DNA of 64,000 nt from Arthrobacter sp. PsM3 (lineage in GTDB: Bacteria; Actinomycetota; Actinomycetes; Actinomycetales; Micrococcaceae): NCBI RefSeq assembly GCF_030433895.1, contig NZ_JARUXE010000002.1, positions 1-64,000 of the forward strand, read 5' to 3'. Below the pieces are notes generated by a model, which searched no databases, was not told the DNA's origin, and saw only the letters and a program-made list of their open reading frames with translations. A program made the position numbers and the translations under genes. The stretch's first letter is position 1; every line of letters starts with the position of its first letter. This document shows positions 10,690 through 19,183 of the stretch, piece by piece.

Positions 10690-12483
10690 GTGAGTGAATT
10701 GCACACGCACCAGCTTCTGACCGACGAATCCGGAACGGAAACGATCGAGCCGGAAGAGACCATCATCTCGGACGAGAAGCCGCATGAGATCGCCGAGAAG
10801 ACGTTCGCGGACTTCAACGTCCGCGCCGACATCGTGGAGTCGCTGGCCGACGCCGGCATCACGCACCCCTTCCCGATCCAGGCCATGACCCTGCCGGTCG
10901 CCCTCAGCGGCCACGACATCATCGGCCAGGCCAAGACCGGCACCGGCAAGACCCTAGGCTTCGGCATCCCGGCGCTGCAGCGCGTCGTCGGACCGGACGA
11001 CGCCGGCTACGACACCCTCCCCGCCCCCGGCGCCCCGCAGGCCCTCGTGATTGTGCCGACCCGCGAACTGGCCGTCCAGGTCGCCGGCGACCTGCAGAAC
11101 GCCGCCCGCAAGCGCAACGCCCGCATCACAACCATCTACGGCGGCCGCGCCTACGAGCCGCAGGTTGAGTCGCTGCAGAAGGGCGTCGAGATTGTCGTCG
11201 GTACCCCCGGGCGCCTCATCGACCTCTACAAGCAGAAGCACCTCGTCCTGAAGAACGTCAAGATGGTCATCCTGGACGAGGCCGACGAAATGCTGGACCT
11301 CGGTTTCCTCCCCGATGTCGAGACCCTCATCGCAGGCACCCCCGCCGTCCGCCAGACGCTCCTGTTCTCGGCCACCATGCCCGGCCCGGTCGTCGCCATG
11401 GCCCGCCGCTACATGACCAAGCCGACGCACATCCGCGCCGCCGACCCGGACGACGAAGGCCTGACCAAGCGCGACATACGCCAGCTGATCTACCGTGCCC
11501 ACAGCATGGACAAGATCGAGGTTGTTGCCCGCATCCTGCAGGCCCGCGGCCGCGGCCGGACCATCATCTTCACCAAGACCAAGCGGACCGCCGCCAAGGT
11601 AGCCGAGGAGCTCGTGGACCGCGGCTTCGCGGCCGCCGCCATCCACGGCGACCTGGGCCAGGGCGCCCGCGAGCAGGCGCTCCGCGCCTTCCGCAACAAC
11701 AAGGTGGACGTCCTTGTGGCCACCGACGTCGCCGCCCGCGGCATTGACGTCGACGACGTCACGCACGTCATCAACTACCAGTGCGTTGAGGACGAAAAGA
11801 TCTACCTGCACCGCGTCGGACGCACCGGCCGCGCCGGCAACAAGGGCACGGCCGTGACCTTCGTTGACTGGGACGACATGCCCCGCTGGGGCCTGATCAA
11901 CAAGGCCCTGGGCCTGAGCGTCCCGGAGCCGGTGGAAACCTACTCCTCCTCCCCGCACCTCTTCGAGGAACTCGACATCCCCGCAGGCACCAAGGGCCGC
12001 CTGCCCCGCGACAAGCGTGTGCTGGCCGGTGTTGACGCCGAGGTCCTGGAGGACCTGGGCGAGACCGGCAAGAAGAACGCCCCCCGCACCGGCCATGCCG
12101 GCGGCGGCCGCGACGCCAGCACCCGCACCGGCGGACGTGACAGCGCCCGCAGCGGCGGACGCGACGCCAGCGCCACAGGCGCCACCGCCGGCGGCCGTGA
12201 CGGCGGCCGCACCACCGGCGGCAGCCGCGACACCCGCCGCAGTGGCGGCGCCACCGCCGCTAAGGACAGCGGACGCTCCGGCGACCGCCGTCGTCGTCCG
12301 GCCGAGGCTGAAGCCAGCACCGGTCCCGCCGCCGAGGCACCGACCCGGTCCGGTGCGGCCGCGCCGACCGAAGTCGACCGCGCCACCCGCGCACGCCGCC
12401 GCACCCGCACCCGCCGCCACAACGGCGAAGTGGTTGCCGGCGAGGCACAGGTCGGGGCTCCGGCAGGCAGCACCGAGGCCTAA
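10690..12483 (+). CDS. DEAD-box ATP-dependent RNA helicase (DeaD/RhlE type)
   Basis: The 597-residue protein has the full motif set: Q-motif TFADFNV...PFPIQ, motif I AKTGTGKT, PTRELAVQ, TPGRLID, DEAD (in LDEADEMLDLGF), SAT, ARGIDVDDV and HRVGRTGRAG. The last ~130 residues are a low-complexity tail of repeated GGRD/SGR units followed by ARRRTRTRR, a typical RNA-binding RGG-like extension. It unwinds structured RNA in ribosome assembly or decay. GTG at 10690 has AAGGAA nine bases upstream. An in-frame ATG at 10669 has no such site. An orphan DNA methyltransferase follows after eight bases. Confidence 0.92.
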   Translation: MSELHTHQLLTDESGTETIEPEETIISDEKPHEIAEKTFADFNVRADIVESLADAGITHPFPIQAMTLPVALSGHDIIGQAKTGTGKTLGFGIPALQRVVGPDDAGYDTLPAPGAPQALVIVPTRELAVQVAGDLQNAARKRNARITTIYGGRAYEPQVESLQKGVEIVVGTPGRLIDLYKQKHLVLKNVKMVILDEADEMLDLGFLPDVETLIAGTPAVRQTLLFSATMPGPVVAMARRYMTKPTHIRAADPDDEGLTKRDIRQLIYRAHSMDKIEVVARILQARGRGRTIIFTKTKRTAAKVAEELVDRGFAAAAIHGDLGQGAREQALRAFRNNKVDVLVATDVAARGIDVDDVTHVINYQCVEDEKIYLHRVGRTGRAGNKGTAVTFVDWDDMPRWGLINKALGLSVPEPVETYSSSPHLFEELDIPAGTKGRLPRDKRVLAGVDAEVLEDLGETGKKNAPRTGHAGGGRDASTRTGGRDSARSGGRDASATGATAGGRDGGRTTGGSRDTRRSGGATAAKDSGRSGDRRRRPAEAEASTGPAAEAPTRSGAAAPTEVDRATRARRRTRTRRHNGEVVAGEAQVGAPAGSTEA

Positions 12484-12491
12484 ACCCCCTC

Positions 12492-13364
12492 ATGACTGAC
12501 ACCGTCTGGGCGCCGGACGGCAGCAATCTGGTGGTACACGCAGACAACGCGGAGTACCTCCCGACGCTGCCGGACGGCGCCTTCACACTCATTTACGTGG
12601 ACCCGCCCTTCAACACCGGCCGGGTCCAGAAGCGCCAGGAAACCAAGATGGTGCTCAATGCCGGCGGCGACGGCGACCGGGTCGGGTTCAAGGGCCGCTC
12701 CTATGACACGATCAAGGGAGCGCTACACAAGTACGACGACGCGTTCAGCGACTACTGGTCCTTCCTGGAGCCGCGGCTCGTCGAGGCCTGGCGGCTGCTC
12801 GCCGACGACGGCACCCTGTACCTGCACCTGGACTACCGCGAGGTGCACTACGCCAAGGTCATGCTGGACGCCATCTTCGGCCGCGAATGCTTTCTCAACG
12901 AGATCATCTGGGCCTACGACTACGGCGCCCGCGCCAAGTTCCGCTGGCCCACCAAGCACGACAACATCCTCGTGTACGTCAAGAACCCCGCGAAATACCA
13001 CTTCGACAGCGCCGAAGTGGACCGGGAACCCTACATGGCCCCCGGACTCGTGACTCCGGCCAAACGCGAGCTCGGCAAGCTGCCCACAGACGTCTGGTGG
13101 CACACGATCGTCTCCCCCACCGGCAAGGAGAAGACCGGCTACCCCACGCAGAAGCCCGAAGGGCTGATCCGCCGCGTGGTGGCGGCCTCCAGCCGCCCCG
13201 GCGACTGGTGCCTGGACTTCTTCGCCGGCTCCGGCACCCTCGGCGCCGTCGCCGCGAAGCTCGACCGGAAGTTCGTCTGCGTGGACCAGAACCAGCCGGC
13301 CATCGATGTCATGGCCAAGCGGCTTGCCCCGCACGCCGCCTTCACGGAGTTCCCGGGCACCTGA
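12492..13364 (+). CDS. orphan site-specific DNA methyltransferase (beta-class, N6-A or N4-C)
   Basis: The 290-residue enzyme has motif IV DPPF at 37-40 ahead of the S-adenosylmethionine motif I FAGSG at 244-248. This order marks a beta-class amino-methyltransferase. YPTQKPEGLI precedes motif I. No restriction endonuclease lies beside it, so it is probably solitary and acts in regulation or strand marking. The target sequence cannot be read. It starts eight bases after the helicase stop with only a distant purine-rich stretch, so translation may be weak or coupled to the helicase. A large imperfect palindrome follows. Confidence 0.88.
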   Translation: MTDTVWAPDGSNLVVHADNAEYLPTLPDGAFTLIYVDPPFNTGRVQKRQETKMVLNAGGDGDRVGFKGRSYDTIKGALHKYDDAFSDYWSFLEPRLVEAWRLLADDGTLYLHLDYREVHYAKVMLDAIFGRECFLNEIIWAYDYGARAKFRWPTKHDNILVYVKNPAKYHFDSAEVDREPYMAPGLVTPAKRELGKLPTDVWWHTIVSPTGKEKTGYPTQKPEGLIRRVVAASSRPGDWCLDFFAGSGTLGAVAAKLDRKFVCVDQNQPAIDVMAKRLAPHAAFTEFPGT

Positions 13365-13380
13365 CGCCCGCCCGCCCCCT

Positions 13381-13441
13381 GTTGCGATATCACTTTTGGT
13401 GGCCATTCCGGCCCCATGGGGACCAAAACTGATAGCGCAAC
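13381..13441. repeat. 61-bp compound palindrome between convergent genes
   Basis: A 20-base left arm (13381-13400, starting GTTGCGATATCAC) pairs with the right arm 13422-13441 at 18 of 20 positions. The 21-bp centre contains two further palindromes, GGCC-ATTCC-GGCC (start of the centre) and CCCCATGGGG (its end). It lies between the methyltransferase and PHP genes, which converge on it. It could act as a bidirectional terminator, but it has no T-run, and its nested design looks more like a dispersed palindromic repeat. Confidence 0.75.
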
Positions 13442-13479
13442 GGGGGGCCGGGGCGGGGACCTGACCCTTCCCTGGTCTG

Positions 13480-14325
13480 TCAGCGCACCACGGGGGTTCC
13501 GGTTCCCAGTTCCTCGATCCGGGCGAATACCTCGGACGAGGTCAGGTTCTCGCCCAGACGGTTCGGCTTCCCTGTCCCGTGGTAGTCGGAGGACCCCGTG
13601 ACCAGCAGGCCGTGCCGGGCCGCGAGTTTGCGCAAGAACGTCCTGCCCTCCTCGGGGTTGTCCCGGTGGTAGATCTCCAGCCCTGCCAGCCCGGCGTCGA
13701 TCATTTCCTGGTAGACGCGCTCCCCCACGATCCGGCCGCGGGCGGACGCCACCGGATGGGCGAACACCGGCACGCCGCCGGCCTCACGGACCAGCTCGAC
13801 GGCGAAGGCCGGGTCGGGCGCGTAGTGCTGCACGAAATAGCGTGAATGCGAGGTCAGGATGGATTCGAAGGCCTCAGTGCGGTCCGCGACCACGCCCGCG
13901 GCGACCAGGGCGTCGGCGATGTGCGGCCGGCCCAGAGTGGCGCCCGGCGCCACGTGGTGGATGACATCGTCCCAGGTCAGCGGGTAGTCCTCCGCGAGCA
14001 GGCTGACCATCCGCTCGGCCCGGGTGAAACGGGCATCCTTGGCTTTGGTGATTTCCTCCAGCAGCCCCGGGTGCGCCGGGTCGTGCAGGTAGCAGAGGAG
14101 ATGGACGCTAATGCCCTCCATCGTCCGGCACGAAATCTCCATGCCGGGAACCAGAGCCACGCCGTGCCCCCGGGCGGCAGTGGCAGCCTCGGCCCACCCG
14201 GCGGTGGAGTCATGGTCGGTCAGGGCGATGACGTCGAGCCCCGCCTCCGCGGCAGAGGCCATCACCGCCGCGGGCGCTTGGGTGCCGTCGGAAACATTCG
14301 AGTGGGCATGCAGGTCAATCCTCAC
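13480..14325 (-). CDS. PHP-domain phosphoesterase
   Basis: The 281-residue protein starts with the PHP metal-binding motif (His6, His8 in DLHAHS) followed by LTDHDS (Asp37, His38, Asp39), later PGMEIS and HPVA. It is related to the YciV/RNase AM type phosphoesterases that act on nucleotides or RNA ends. The exact substrate is unknown. The GTG start at 14325 lies six bases after a TAGGCT box, which fits leaderless transcription, although GGGGAG also sits directly before it. Confidence 0.9.
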   Translation of the reverse strand: MRIDLHAHSNVSDGTQAPAAVMASAAEAGLDVIALTDHDSTAGWAEAATAARGHGVALVPGMEISCRTMEGISVHLLCYLHDPAHPGLLEEITKAKDARFTRAERMVSLLAEDYPLTWDDVIHHVAPGATLGRPHIADALVAAGVVADRTEAFESILTSHSRYFVQHYAPDPAFAVELVREAGGVPVFAHPVASARGRIVGERVYQEMIDAGLAGLEIYHRDNPEEGRTFLRKLAARHGLLVTGSSDYHGTGKPNRLGENLTSSEVFARIEELGTGTPVVR

Positions 14326-14331
14326 CTCCCC

Positions 14332-14337
14332 AGCCTA
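14332..14337 (-). promoter_or_regulatory. -10 box of the PHP gene
   Basis: TAGGCT on the minus strand is followed by six bases (GGGGAG) and the GTG at 14325. The same spacing recurs at other genes in this window. Confidence 0.55.
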
Positions 14338-14418
14338 GTAGATCGGCGCCGCGGCGCCCCGGGATCAGCTCCGCCGTCCTGTTGGCCTAAGCCGCTCCGC
14401 TGGTGAGACGATGGGACG

Positions 14419-16002
14419 GTGAACGATGCAGATAACACCCAAGTCTCCGCTTCCCAGCCCCTCGACGAGCGCGTCAACAACCGCTCACAGCGGCCCAGCT
14501 CCGATGCCTTCAAGGCGTTTATGGCCAGCAACTGGGCCCCGTCCCCCGTGCAGCGTCCGGAACGCGACGCCGTCGCCGGGCACGCCGCCGCCCGGCGACG
14601 CGCCATCTCAGAGCAGTTCAAAGGCGAACGCCTGGTCGTCCCCGCCGGTCCGCTGAAGGTCCGCTCGAACGACTGCGACTACCGCTTCCGCCCGCACTCC
14701 GGGTTCGCGCACCTCACCGGCCTGGGCCTGGACCACGAGCCCGACGCCGTGCTCATCCTGGAACCCGCGGGCGAAGGCAAGGGCGACGACGGCGGCCACC
14801 ACCGCGCGACGCTCTACTTCCGTCCGCTGGCCGGCCGGGACACCGAGCAGTTCTACGCCGACTCCCGCTCCGGCGAATTCTGGATCGGCGCCCGCCCCAC
14901 CCTGGCCGAGTTCAAGGCCCGCCTCGGCCTGGACACCGCCGACATCAGCGAACTCGAACTGGGGATCACCAAAAACGTTGGCGCCCCGGAAATCGGCGGG
15001 ATCTCCATCCGGCTGGTGCGGAAGGTGGACGAGAACATCGACGCCCTCGTGGACACCGCCCGCTACAACACCGCCAAGGACCCGGAGAACCTGGACCTAG
15101 GCATCCTGGACGCCCTGGACGAGAAGCTCACCGAGGCCCTTTCCGAGCTGCGCCTGCTCAAGGACGAGTGGGAAATCGAGCAGATGAAAACCGCCGTCGC
15201 CGCGACGGTGCAGGGCTTCACCGAGGTCGTCAGGGTCCTGCCGCGGGCGCTCACCCACCAGCGCGGCGAGCGTGTCGTCGAAGGCGCGTTCTTCGCCCGG
15301 GCCCGGGAGGAAGGCAACGAGCTCGGCTACGACACCATCGCGGCCGCCGGCAACAACGCCACGGTGCTGCACTGGACCCGGAACACCGGCAAGGTCAACG
15401 CCGGGGAGCTGCTGCTGCTCGACGCCGGCGTCGAGGCCGATTCGCTCTACACCGCGGACATCACCCGCACCCTGCCGGCCAACGGCACGTTCTCCGCAGT
15501 CCAGCGCAAAGTCTACGAGGCCGTGTTGGACGCCGCCGACGCCGGTTTCGCCGCCGCGCAGCCCGGCACCAGGTTCCGCGACATCCACACGGCCGCGACC
15601 ACCGTGCTGGCGGAGCGGCTGGCCGAATGGGGCCTGCTGCCCGTCTCCGTCCAGGAAGCCATCAGCGCCGAGGGCCAGCAGCACCGCCGCTGGATGCCGC
15701 ACGGCACCAGCCACCACCTCGGCCTCGACGTGCACGACTGCGCCCAGGCCAAGCGCGAGCTGTACCTCGACGGCGTGCTGACCCCGGGCATGGTGTTCAC
15801 GATCGAACCCGGACTGTACTTCAAGGACGAGGACCTCGCCATTCCGGCGGAATTCCGCGGAATCGGTGTCCGGATCGAGGATGACATCCTGATGACCGCC
15901 GACGGTCCGGTCAACCTCAGCGCGGCCCTGCCCCGCAGGGCCGACGACGTCGAGTCCTGGATGGCGGGCATCTATCTGGAAGCGGACGGCCAGAGCGCAT
16001 AG
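14419..16002 (+). CDS. pepP: Xaa-Pro aminopeptidase (M24B)
   Basis: The 527-residue protein has an N-terminal AMP_N domain and a C-terminal M24 pita-bread domain. Metal ligands are visible in order: DAGVEADSLYTADITR (two Asp), HGTSHHLGLDVHD (His), TIEPGLYF (Glu) and RIEDDI (Glu). It removes N-terminal residues that precede proline, probably in the cytosol with manganese. The GTG start at 14419 has only a weak purine stretch (GGGA). The first ~60 residues have little similarity to the core and may be partly variable. Confidence 0.92.
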   Translation: MNDADNTQVSASQPLDERVNNRSQRPSSDAFKAFMASNWAPSPVQRPERDAVAGHAAARRRAISEQFKGERLVVPAGPLKVRSNDCDYRFRPHSGFAHLTGLGLDHEPDAVLILEPAGEGKGDDGGHHRATLYFRPLAGRDTEQFYADSRSGEFWIGARPTLAEFKARLGLDTADISELELGITKNVGAPEIGGISIRLVRKVDENIDALVDTARYNTAKDPENLDLGILDALDEKLTEALSELRLLKDEWEIEQMKTAVAATVQGFTEVVRVLPRALTHQRGERVVEGAFFARAREEGNELGYDTIAAAGNNATVLHWTRNTGKVNAGELLLLDAGVEADSLYTADITRTLPANGTFSAVQRKVYEAVLDAADAGFAAAQPGTRFRDIHTAATTVLAERLAEWGLLPVSVQEAISAEGQQHRRWMPHGTSHHLGLDVHDCAQAKRELYLDGVLTPGMVFTIEPGLYFKDEDLAIPAEFRGIGVRIEDDILMTADGPVNLSAALPRRADDVESWMAGIYLEADGQSA

Positions 16003-16063
16003 GGCACTTCGTCCCGGCCCGCACTGCCGCAGTCACGCAGAACCTGACACGCCGCAGGTGAGA

Positions 16064-16108
16064 CGCAGAAGGCCTCCGACCGGATCATCCGGTCGGAGGC
16101 CTTCTGCG
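16064..16108. terminator. bidirectional terminator hairpin
   Basis: A 22-bp arm beginning CGCAGAAGGCCTCCGACC at 16064 is perfectly complementary to 16087-16108 around one central base. It lies between the convergent pepP and stress-protein genes. There is no T-run beyond the CTTCTGCG arm. Confidence 0.8.
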
Positions 16109-16115
16109 CGGCCGC

Positions 16116-17039
16116 TTAGTGGCGCGGGCTGCCCTGGTCGGGATCCTGCTTCGGCGCGTCGGTGACGCGGACCCCGTACTGCGGGCGGCCGTCCGGCAGG
16201 TCCGGGTAGGCGAACCCGGCCGGCTTGGGGACCTCTTCAGTCTCTGCTGCGGTGTGGGCCTGCCCTGCGGGCCGGGCCGGCTCCGCGTGCTGGCCAGGCC
16301 CGGCGTGCTGGGCTGCGGCCGGCTGGTTGCCGGGCTGCCCTGCACCGGGCTGCTGTCCGCCGGCATCGGGGGTCCGCTGGCCGTACGGGTCGGTCCAGGC
16401 CGCGGGGCGCTGCGGGGCGTTGCCCTGCTGGCCCGGCTGCTGGGCTCCCTGCTCCGGACCCGGCTGGTATGGCTGGTGCTGGTAGTCGCGCTGGGAGTAG
16501 CCGGCCGACCCGGCGGACGCCGAGGCGTCATGCTGGGTCATCGGAAGCTGGTGCAGCAGCCGCCGCGCCTCGTTCGCCGCTTCGAAGGAAACAACGACGT
16601 CGTAGTTGGTCGCCACCACCTGGCTTGTGGACGTGAAGTCGCGCTTACCCCGCTGCATGGCGTACGTGACAATGCCGAAGAGCATAAAGAACGCCGCACC
16701 CATGAGCACCGACGTCATGATCGAGAAGGCGCCGTCGGTCGTGGAGAAGAAGGAGAGCATGATGCCGACGAACAAGCCGAACCACATGCCGCTTAGCGCG
16801 CCCGAGAGCGCCACCCGGGGGTAGGTCAGCCTGCCGGTCACCCGCTCGACCATCTTCAGGTCGTTACCGACGATCGAAACCATCTGCACCGGAAATTGCT
16901 GGTCGGCGAGGTAGTCCACCGCCTTCTGGGCGTCCAGGTAGGAGGTGTAGGAACCAACGGTGTCGCCCTTGGGGACACTGCGGGCCTCGTCCGGGCCGTT
17001 GGGGGCGCCAGCCCTGGGAGCACCAAAAATGTTTGACAT
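16116..17039 (-). CDS. membrane protein with general-stress-protein (17M-like) N-domain
   Basis: The 307-residue protein starts MSNIFGAPRAG. An N-terminal YflT/GSP17M-like domain (residues ~30-75, GSYTSYLDAQKAVDYLADQQFP) is followed by two membrane segments (ALSGALSGMWFGLFVGIML and MTSVLMGAAFFMLFGIVTY). The C-terminal half is rich in Gln, Pro and Gly and ends in a charged region. The ATG at 17039 is preferred over the longer frame to 17069. It is divergent from the MgtE-like gene with a 77-bp gap, as the similar Rv1234 is to Rv1232c-Rv1233c in M. tuberculosis. Confidence 0.8.
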   Translation of the reverse strand: MSNIFGAPRAGAPNGPDEARSVPKGDTVGSYTSYLDAQKAVDYLADQQFPVQMVSIVGNDLKMVERVTGRLTYPRVALSGALSGMWFGLFVGIMLSFFSTTDGAFSIMTSVLMGAAFFMLFGIVTYAMQRGKRDFTSTSQVVATNYDVVVSFEAANEARRLLHQLPMTQHDASASAGSAGYSQRDYQHQPYQPGPEQGAQQPGQQGNAPQRPAAWTDPYGQRTPDAGGQQPGAGQPGNQPAAAQHAGPGQHAEPARPAGQAHTAAETEEVPKPAGFAYPDLPDGRPQYGVRVTDAPKQDPDQGSPRH

Positions 17040-17104
17040 ACGACCATTCTTACCTATCCGGCTGGGCACCGGCTGTAAATTCAGCTAAAAGAGAGCGGAC
17101 TCGG

Positions 17105-17110
17105 TAGCCT
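17105..17110 (+). promoter_or_regulatory. -10 box of the MgtE-like gene
   Basis: TAGCCT is followed by six bases (GTACTG) and the GTG at 17117; no ribosome-binding site is present. Confidence 0.6.
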
Positions 17111-17116
17111 GTACTG

Positions 17117-18400
17117 GTGAGCACAAATCTATCGCGGGTGTTTGTTGCGCGCCTCCTCGGCCTGGACGTCTTCGACCCCCTGGGCGACCGCCTGGGCCGG
17201 CTGCGCGACGTCGTCGTGCTCTCCCGCGGGACCCGGAGCGCCCCGCACGTGGTGGGCATCGTCGTGGAGGTCCCCGGGAAGAAGCGGGTCTTTGTCCCGA
17301 TGACCCGGATCACGTCGATCGACCAGACCCAGATCATCTGCACCGGGCTGGTAAACCTGCGCCGCTTCGAGCAGCGCGGCGCCGAAACCCTCGTGGTGGC
17401 CGAAATGTTCGACCGCCGCGTGACGCTCGCCGACGGCAGCGGGGACGCCACCATCGAGGACATCGCGATGGACAAGCACCGCTCCGGCGACTGGTTTGTC
17501 AGCAAGCTTTTTGTCCGCCGCGGGCATTCCCTCTCGCCGCTGAGCAGGCTGCGCCGCAACGAGACCATGATCATCGACTGGGCCGACGCCCAGCAGGGCG
17601 CCCGCACCGAACCCCAGGCCGCCACCCAGTTCGTCGCGACCCACGAGGACCTCAAACCTGCCGACTTCGCCGAGGCCCTGCAGGAGATGAGCGACAAGCG
17701 CCGCTTCGAGGTCGCCAGCGAGCTCCAGGACGAACGCCTGGCCGATGTCCTGCAGGAGATGCCCGAAGGCGACCAGGTGGAGATCCTCTCCGCCCTGGAC
17801 GTGAACCGTGCAGCGGACGTGCTGGAGGAAATGGACCCGGACGACGCCGCCGACCTCCTTGCCGAACTGCCCACCGCCCAGGCCGAAGAACTGCTCCAGC
17901 TGATGGAACCCGAAGGCGCCGACGACGTCCGCCGGCTGCTCGAATACGACGAGGACACCGCCGGCGGCCTAATGACCCCGGTCCCGGTCATCCTGCCGCC
18001 GGAAGCCACCGTCGCCGAAGCCCTGGCCCATGTCCGCCGCGAAGAGCTCTCCCCCGCCCTGGCGTCGTCGATCTTCATTGCCCGGCCTCCGCTGGAGACG
18101 CCCACGGGCCGTTTCCTCGGCGTCGTGCACATCCAGCAGCTGCTGCGCTACCCGCCGCCCGAACCGCTGGGCAACCTCGTGGACAAGACCCTGGAGCCGG
18201 TGTCGGACCAGGCCCACATCAGCGAGGTGGCCCGCACGCTGGCCACGTACAACCTCAACTCGCTCCCCGTCGTCAACAGCGACGGTCGGCTTGTGGGGGC
18301 GGTGACTGTTGACGATGTGCTGGATCATCTGCTGCCCGATGACTGGCGCGCCCACGAGGACGATGTCCCGATAAGGAAGCTTGGAGGCCGCATTGGCTGA
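17117..18400 (+). CDS. soluble MgtE_N/CBS-domain protein with PRC-barrel-like N-terminus
   Basis: The 427-residue product has a PRC-barrel-like region (residues ~5-140), then a MgtE N-terminal superhelix (repeats such as LADVLQEMPEGDQVEIL and AADLLAELP) and a CBS pair (~285-415, GGLMTPVPV, LNSLPVVNSDGRLVGAVTVDDV). The transmembrane channel part of MgtE is absent, so it is not itself a magnesium channel. It resembles Rv1232c. It overlaps the next gene by eight bases, which suggests coupled synthesis with the DUF1003 membrane protein. Confidence 0.87.
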   Translation: MSTNLSRVFVARLLGLDVFDPLGDRLGRLRDVVVLSRGTRSAPHVVGIVVEVPGKKRVFVPMTRITSIDQTQIICTGLVNLRRFEQRGAETLVVAEMFDRRVTLADGSGDATIEDIAMDKHRSGDWFVSKLFVRRGHSLSPLSRLRRNETMIIDWADAQQGARTEPQAATQFVATHEDLKPADFAEALQEMSDKRRFEVASELQDERLADVLQEMPEGDQVEILSALDVNRAADVLEEMDPDDAADLLAELPTAQAEELLQLMEPEGADDVRRLLEYDEDTAGGLMTPVPVILPPEATVAEALAHVRREELSPALASSIFIARPPLETPTGRFLGVVHIQQLLRYPPPEPLGNLVDKTLEPVSDQAHISEVARTLATYNLNSLPVVNSDGRLVGAVTVDDVLDHLLPDDWRAHEDDVPIRKLGGRIG

Positions 18401-19172
18401 TAACAGCGCACCACGGAACCCCCATGTCCGGCCGGGCAGCAAATCGGACAAAGGCAGCCTCGACACACCCCTGAGCGGCCGCCAGCGCATCCTGCCGAAG
18501 TTCTCGCCCAACCCGGACGCCTTCGGCCAGACCACGGAAGGCTTCGCCCGCTTTATGGGCACGCCGCAGTTCCTGGTCTACATGACGGTCTTCGTGGTCA
18601 TCTGGCTGGGCTGGAACACCTTCGCCCCGGTGGAGTGGCAGTTCGACTCGCGGGCCCTCGGTTACACCCTGCTGACCCTGATGCTCTCGCTGCAGGCGTC
18701 CTACGCCGCGCCGCTGCTGCTCCTTGCCCAGAACCGGCAGGACGACCGTGACCGCGTCTCCCTCCAGCAGGACCGCCAGCGCGCGGAACGCAACCTCTCC
18801 GACACCGAATACCTGACCAGGGAGCTCGCCTCTCTGCGGATCGCCCTGCGGGAAGTCGCCACCCGCGACTACGTCCGGGCTGAACTGCGCAGCCTGCTCG
18901 AGGACATGCTGGAAGCGCAGGATGAACTGCGCACCCATGACCCCTCCGCCGGCGTCCACGAGTCCCCGCGGGAGAAGATCAAGGAAAAGTTCAAGGACCG
19001 CCGCGACAAGCAGCGCAGCCCCCGGACCCAGCAGATCGCCCGGGTCAAGTCCGACAGCAAGAACGACCCCAGGCCGAACAAGAAGGCCGACTCCACACCG
19101 CCGGACACGCTGCAAGGCGCCGGACCGGACAGCGCCGGCACACCGGCGCTTCCGGCATCCCCCGAGAACTGA
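18393..19172 (+). CDS. DUF1003 membrane protein
   Basis: The 259-residue protein has two adjacent membrane helices (FLVYMTVFVVIWLGWN and YTLLTLMLSLQASYAAPLLLL) and then QNRQDDRDR, the DUF1003 signature. A charged C-terminal half follows. The TTG start at 18393 has GGAGG five bases upstream inside the end of the MgtE-like gene, so I prefer it to the open-frame start at 18381. Function is unknown. The coupling with the MgtE_N/CBS protein suggests that the two act together. Confidence 0.85.
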   Translation: MADNSAPRNPHVRPGSKSDKGSLDTPLSGRQRILPKFSPNPDAFGQTTEGFARFMGTPQFLVYMTVFVVIWLGWNTFAPVEWQFDSRALGYTLLTLMLSLQASYAAPLLLLAQNRQDDRDRVSLQQDRQRAERNLSDTEYLTRELASLRIALREVATRDYVRAELRSLLEDMLEAQDELRTHDPSAGVHESPREKIKEKFKDRRDKQRSPRTQQIARVKSDSKNDPRPNKKADSTPPDTLQGAGPDSAGTPALPASPEN

Positions 19173-19183
19173 GCAGCCACCGC

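Noticed and set aside
14407..14412. GACGAT as a leaderless -10 box of pepP
   Set aside because: It has the six-base spacing but lacks the first T of TANNNT, so I did not count it.
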